Below the pieces are notes generated by a model. That model saw only the letters and a program-made list of their open reading frames with translations, made no database searches and was not told the DNA's origin. Of a DNA stretch of 22,544 nucleotides, positions 20,581-22,544 are shown piece after piece. Both the position numbers and the translations under genes were made by a program. This stretch comes from Croceibacterium_B sp035470785 (GTDB lineage: Bacteria; Pseudomonadota; Alphaproteobacteria; Sphingomonadales; Sphingomonadaceae): assembly GCA_035470785.1 (NCBI GenBank), contig DATIQN010000015.1:1-22544 (forward strand), given 5' to 3'. Numbering within the stretch: position 1 is the first letter of the stretch; every line of letters starts with the position of its first letter.

Positions 20581-21822
20581 ATGAAACCCAAGCTCCTCAC
20601 CACGCTCGAAACATACGACCGCGGGCAGTTCGTGCACGACTGCATCGCGGGCGCCACCGTGGCGCTGGTGGCGCTGCCGCTGAGCATTGCCATCGCTATC
20701 GCCTCGGGCGCCCCGCCGGCAGCGGGACTAATCACGGCGGTCGTCGGCGGGTTCCTGGTCTCGGCGCTCGGCGGCAGCCGGGTGCAGATCGGCGGGCCGA
20801 CCGGCGCGTTCATCGTCGTCGTTTACGGGATCGTCGTCAGACACGGCCTCGCCGGGCTGCAACTGGCAACGCTGATGGCCGGCGTGATTCTCGTTATCGG
20901 CGGCCTGCTGCGCGCCGGGCGACTGATCCAGTTGATCCCCGAGGCGGTGATCGAGGGCTTCACCATCGGCATCGCCGTGGTCATCGCCACCAGCCAGCTC
21001 AAGGACTTGGCTGGCCTCACCACCGGTGCGCTGCCGGCCGACTTTGTGCCCAAGATCGAAGGCCTGTGGGCGGCGCGCGGCACCGCCGACTGGTCTTCCC
21101 TGTGGCTCGGCCTCGCGACCATCGTCGGCATCGCGTTCGTTCGCCGTTTCGCGCCGCAATTCCGCGCGCGTGCGGTCGTCGTGCTTGTTACCAGTGCCCT
21201 CGCGCTTGCCTTGCCCTCGGTGGCGACTGTAGCCAGCCATTTCGGTACGCTTCCGCACGGTTTGCCCATGCCGCATCTGCCGCGCGTATCGTGGCCGCTC
21301 GTGGTCGACCTGGCGCCGGCAGCGATCACGATCGCGCTGCTTGCGGGAATCGAATCGCTGCTTTCCGCGCTGGTCGCCGACCGGATGATCGGCGGCTCGC
21401 ACCGGACAAGCGCCGAGCTGCTCGCGCAGGGCGCGGCCAACATCGCCTCACCATTGTTTGGCGGCCTGCCCGCAACCGGCGCCATCGCCCGCACCGCGAC
21501 CAATGTCGACGCGGGCGGGCGCACCCCCGTCGCCGGCATGGTTCACGCGCTGCTGATCCTTGCCGCGATGATGCTGCTTGCCCCGCTCGCCGGCAAGCTG
21601 GCGTTGCCCGCGCTCGCCGGGCTGCTCGTGGTTACCGCGTGGAACATGTCCGAACCGGGCCGCTGGCGCGAACGCCTGGCGATGCCGCGCTGGGAGCTCG
21701 GCCTGCTTTTTCTCACCGCTGCGATGACGGTGCTGGTCGACCTGACCGCGGCGATCGGCACCGGCACCGCGCTGGGGCTGACACTGCAATGGTGGCAGCG
21801 GCGCACGGTCGCAGCTGCCTGA
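20581..21822 (+). CDS. SulP-family anion transporter without STAS domain
   Basis: The product has 413 residues, almost all of it the membrane part of a SulP/SLC26-type carrier. About 11-12 hydrophobic segments are visible. Family signatures include Asp-Cys-Ile-Ala-Gly near residue 20, Ala-Leu-Pro-Leu-Ser-Ile-Ala near 35, Gly-Gly-Pro-Thr-Gly-Ala-Phe near 79, Gly-Phe-Thr-Ile-Gly-Ile-Ala near 125 and Gly-Gly-Leu-Pro-Ala-Thr-Gly-Ala-Ile-Ala-Arg-Thr near 300. The cytosolic STAS domain common in the family is absent: the frame ends soon after the last helix. Substrates in the family are sulfate, bicarbonate or dicarboxylates; no carbonic anhydrase gene is next to it. No ribosome binding site is evident before the ATG. 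Confidence 0.92.
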   Translation: MKPKLLTTLETYDRGQFVHDCIAGATVALVALPLSIAIAIASGAPPAAGLITAVVGGFLVSALGGSRVQIGGPTGAFIVVVYGIVVRHGLAGLQLATLMAGVILVIGGLLRAGRLIQLIPEAVIEGFTIGIAVVIATSQLKDLAGLTTGALPADFVPKIEGLWAARGTADWSSLWLGLATIVGIAFVRRFAPQFRARAVVVLVTSALALALPSVATVASHFGTLPHGLPMPHLPRVSWPLVVDLAPAAITIALLAGIESLLSALVADRMIGGSHRTSAELLAQGAANIASPLFGGLPATGAIARTATNVDAGGRTPVAGMVHALLILAAMMLLAPLAGKLALPALAGLLVVTAWNMSEPGRWRERLAMPRWELGLLFLTAAMTVLVDLTAAIGTGTALGLTLQWWQRRTVAAA

Positions 21823-21825
21823 GCG

Positions 21826-22544
21826 TCACTGCTTGTCGGGGTCCTCGACCTTGAACGGATTGGCCTTGCTCGGCTGCGTCGGCGGCGGGCGCGGCAGCAC
21901 CGCGTCGCTGTTCGCCGCCTGCCACAGCATCGCCGCGAGGATGGTCGCCGACTGGCGCACGTCGTCGGGCGGGGCGTGGTCGAGCGTGTCGATGCTCGAA
22001 TGGTGCACCCGGGTGCCGTAATCGAGCGGGGGCTGGGATGAACTCGAAGCCCGGCAGGCCGACTGCCTGCATGTATTCGTGGTCGGTCGCGCTGGTGCGG
22101 CTGGCGACGACCGCGCCCGCGCCCATGCTGTCGAACGGCGAAAGCCACTTCTTCAGCAGAGGTTCGGCCGCAATGTCGTCCTCGGCGTAGATGCCGCGGA
22201 TCTTGCCACGCCGTTGTCGAGATTGAAATAGGCCTTGAGCTGATCGTACTCGGGGCCCCTGGTGATTGGGAACCTGGTGGTCCACATCGCCATGCGGTCG
22301 AGACCGTGGAGCGAGGCATCGACCGGGCGCGTGGCGAGGTGCTTCTCGATGTAGGCGATCGAGCCGAGCAGGCCCTGCTCCTCGCCCGACCACAGCGCAA
22401 AGCGGATCGTCCGCTTGGGCGCCACGCCGAGGCTGCGGATGATCCGCGCGGCCTCGATCACGATCACGCTCGGCACGCCGTCGTCGGTCGCTCCGTCGGC
22501 CGCGATTCAGCTGTCGAAGTGACCGCCGGCCATGACGTAACCGG
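21826..22544 (-). pseudogene. M28-family metallopeptidase gene with a stop and two frameshifts, 5' end outside the window
   Basis: The minus strand encodes the C-terminal half of an exported M28 aminopeptidase-like protein in three pieces. From the window edge the frame reads Ala-Gly-Gly-His-Phe-Asp-Ser, then TGA (22507-22509) where Trp is usual, then Ile-Ala-Ala-Asp-Gly-Ala-Thr-Asp-Asp-Gly and Trp-Ser-Gly-Glu-Glu-Gln-Gly up to Tyr-Phe-Asn-Leu-Asp-Asn-Gly. One base is missing near 22208. The second frame continues Lys-Ile-Arg-Gly-Ile-Tyr-Ala-Glu through Thr-Asp-His-Glu-Tyr to Gly-Phe-Glu-Phe-Ile. An extra base in a run of five G (22028-22032) returns it to the first frame: Pro-Leu-Asp-Tyr-Gly-Thr-Arg-Val-His-His-Ser-Ser to the TGA at 21826. 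Metal ligands are otherwise kept. This may be a recent pseudogene or sequencing error. Confidence 0.8.

Noticed and set aside
20340..21854. 504-residue + strand open frame over the SulP gene and the end of ftsK
   Set aside because: Out-of-frame shadow, very Arg-rich, overlapping two convincing genes.
1..22544. CRISPR array, toxin-antitoxin pair, prophage, phage-defence island or biosynthetic cluster
   Set aside because: No spaced direct repeats, integrase, transposase, toxin-antitoxin pair or large synthase is seen; gene content is mostly housekeeping.

Overview
The window is a GC-rich, gene-dense chromosomal segment from an alphaproteobacterium, most likely a member of the Sphingomonadales (Sphingomonadaceae/Erythrobacteraceae). 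I base this on the protein sequences (MreB, FtsK, ArgB, FolD, dCTP deaminase), a PutA without a DNA-binding domain, several GTG/TTG starts, and small proteins that look sphingomonad-specific. This placement is by recognition, not by a search. I see no CRISPR array, prophage, insertion sequence or integrase.

Left part (1-7112): the end of mreB on the + strand, then a minus-strand block that reads MBL-fold hydrolase, putA, dcd, doxX. Divergent from the MBL gene, across 51 bases with two palindromes, is a thiamine-diphosphate enzyme of the acetolactate-synthase fold.

Middle (7101-9384) is the least ordinary stretch. It holds a decayed staphylococcal-nuclease-like gene, a DUF486 membrane protein whose expected start codon reads ATA, a secreted protein with a His-rich tail, a KTSC-domain protein, two very small proteins (58 and 45 aa), a hairpin over a ribosome binding site, and a candidate small RNA with a C-rich anti-Shine-Dalgarno loop.

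Right part (9385-22544): a + strand run argB, putative lipoprotein, yggT, folD, secreted NTF2-like protein, marC, with overlaps and short gaps that suggest coupling. It converges on a minus-strand pair, a LON-substrate-binding-domain protein and a CnoX-like thioredoxin-TPR protein. Next come tRNA-Gly(GCC), an SDR oxidoreductase overlapping an NTF2-like gene, and yggS divergent from a ThiE-like gene over a TATA palindrome that predicts leaderless transcripts. The window ends with ftsK, a SulP transporter, and an M28 peptidase gene broken by one stop codon and two compensating frameshifts.

Most of the content is housekeeping: cell shape and division, nucleotide, proline, arginine and folate metabolism, and protein quality control. 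I do not see a complete new multi-gene system. The best leads are the small-RNA candidate, the decaying genes, and the regulatory palindromes and hairpins.
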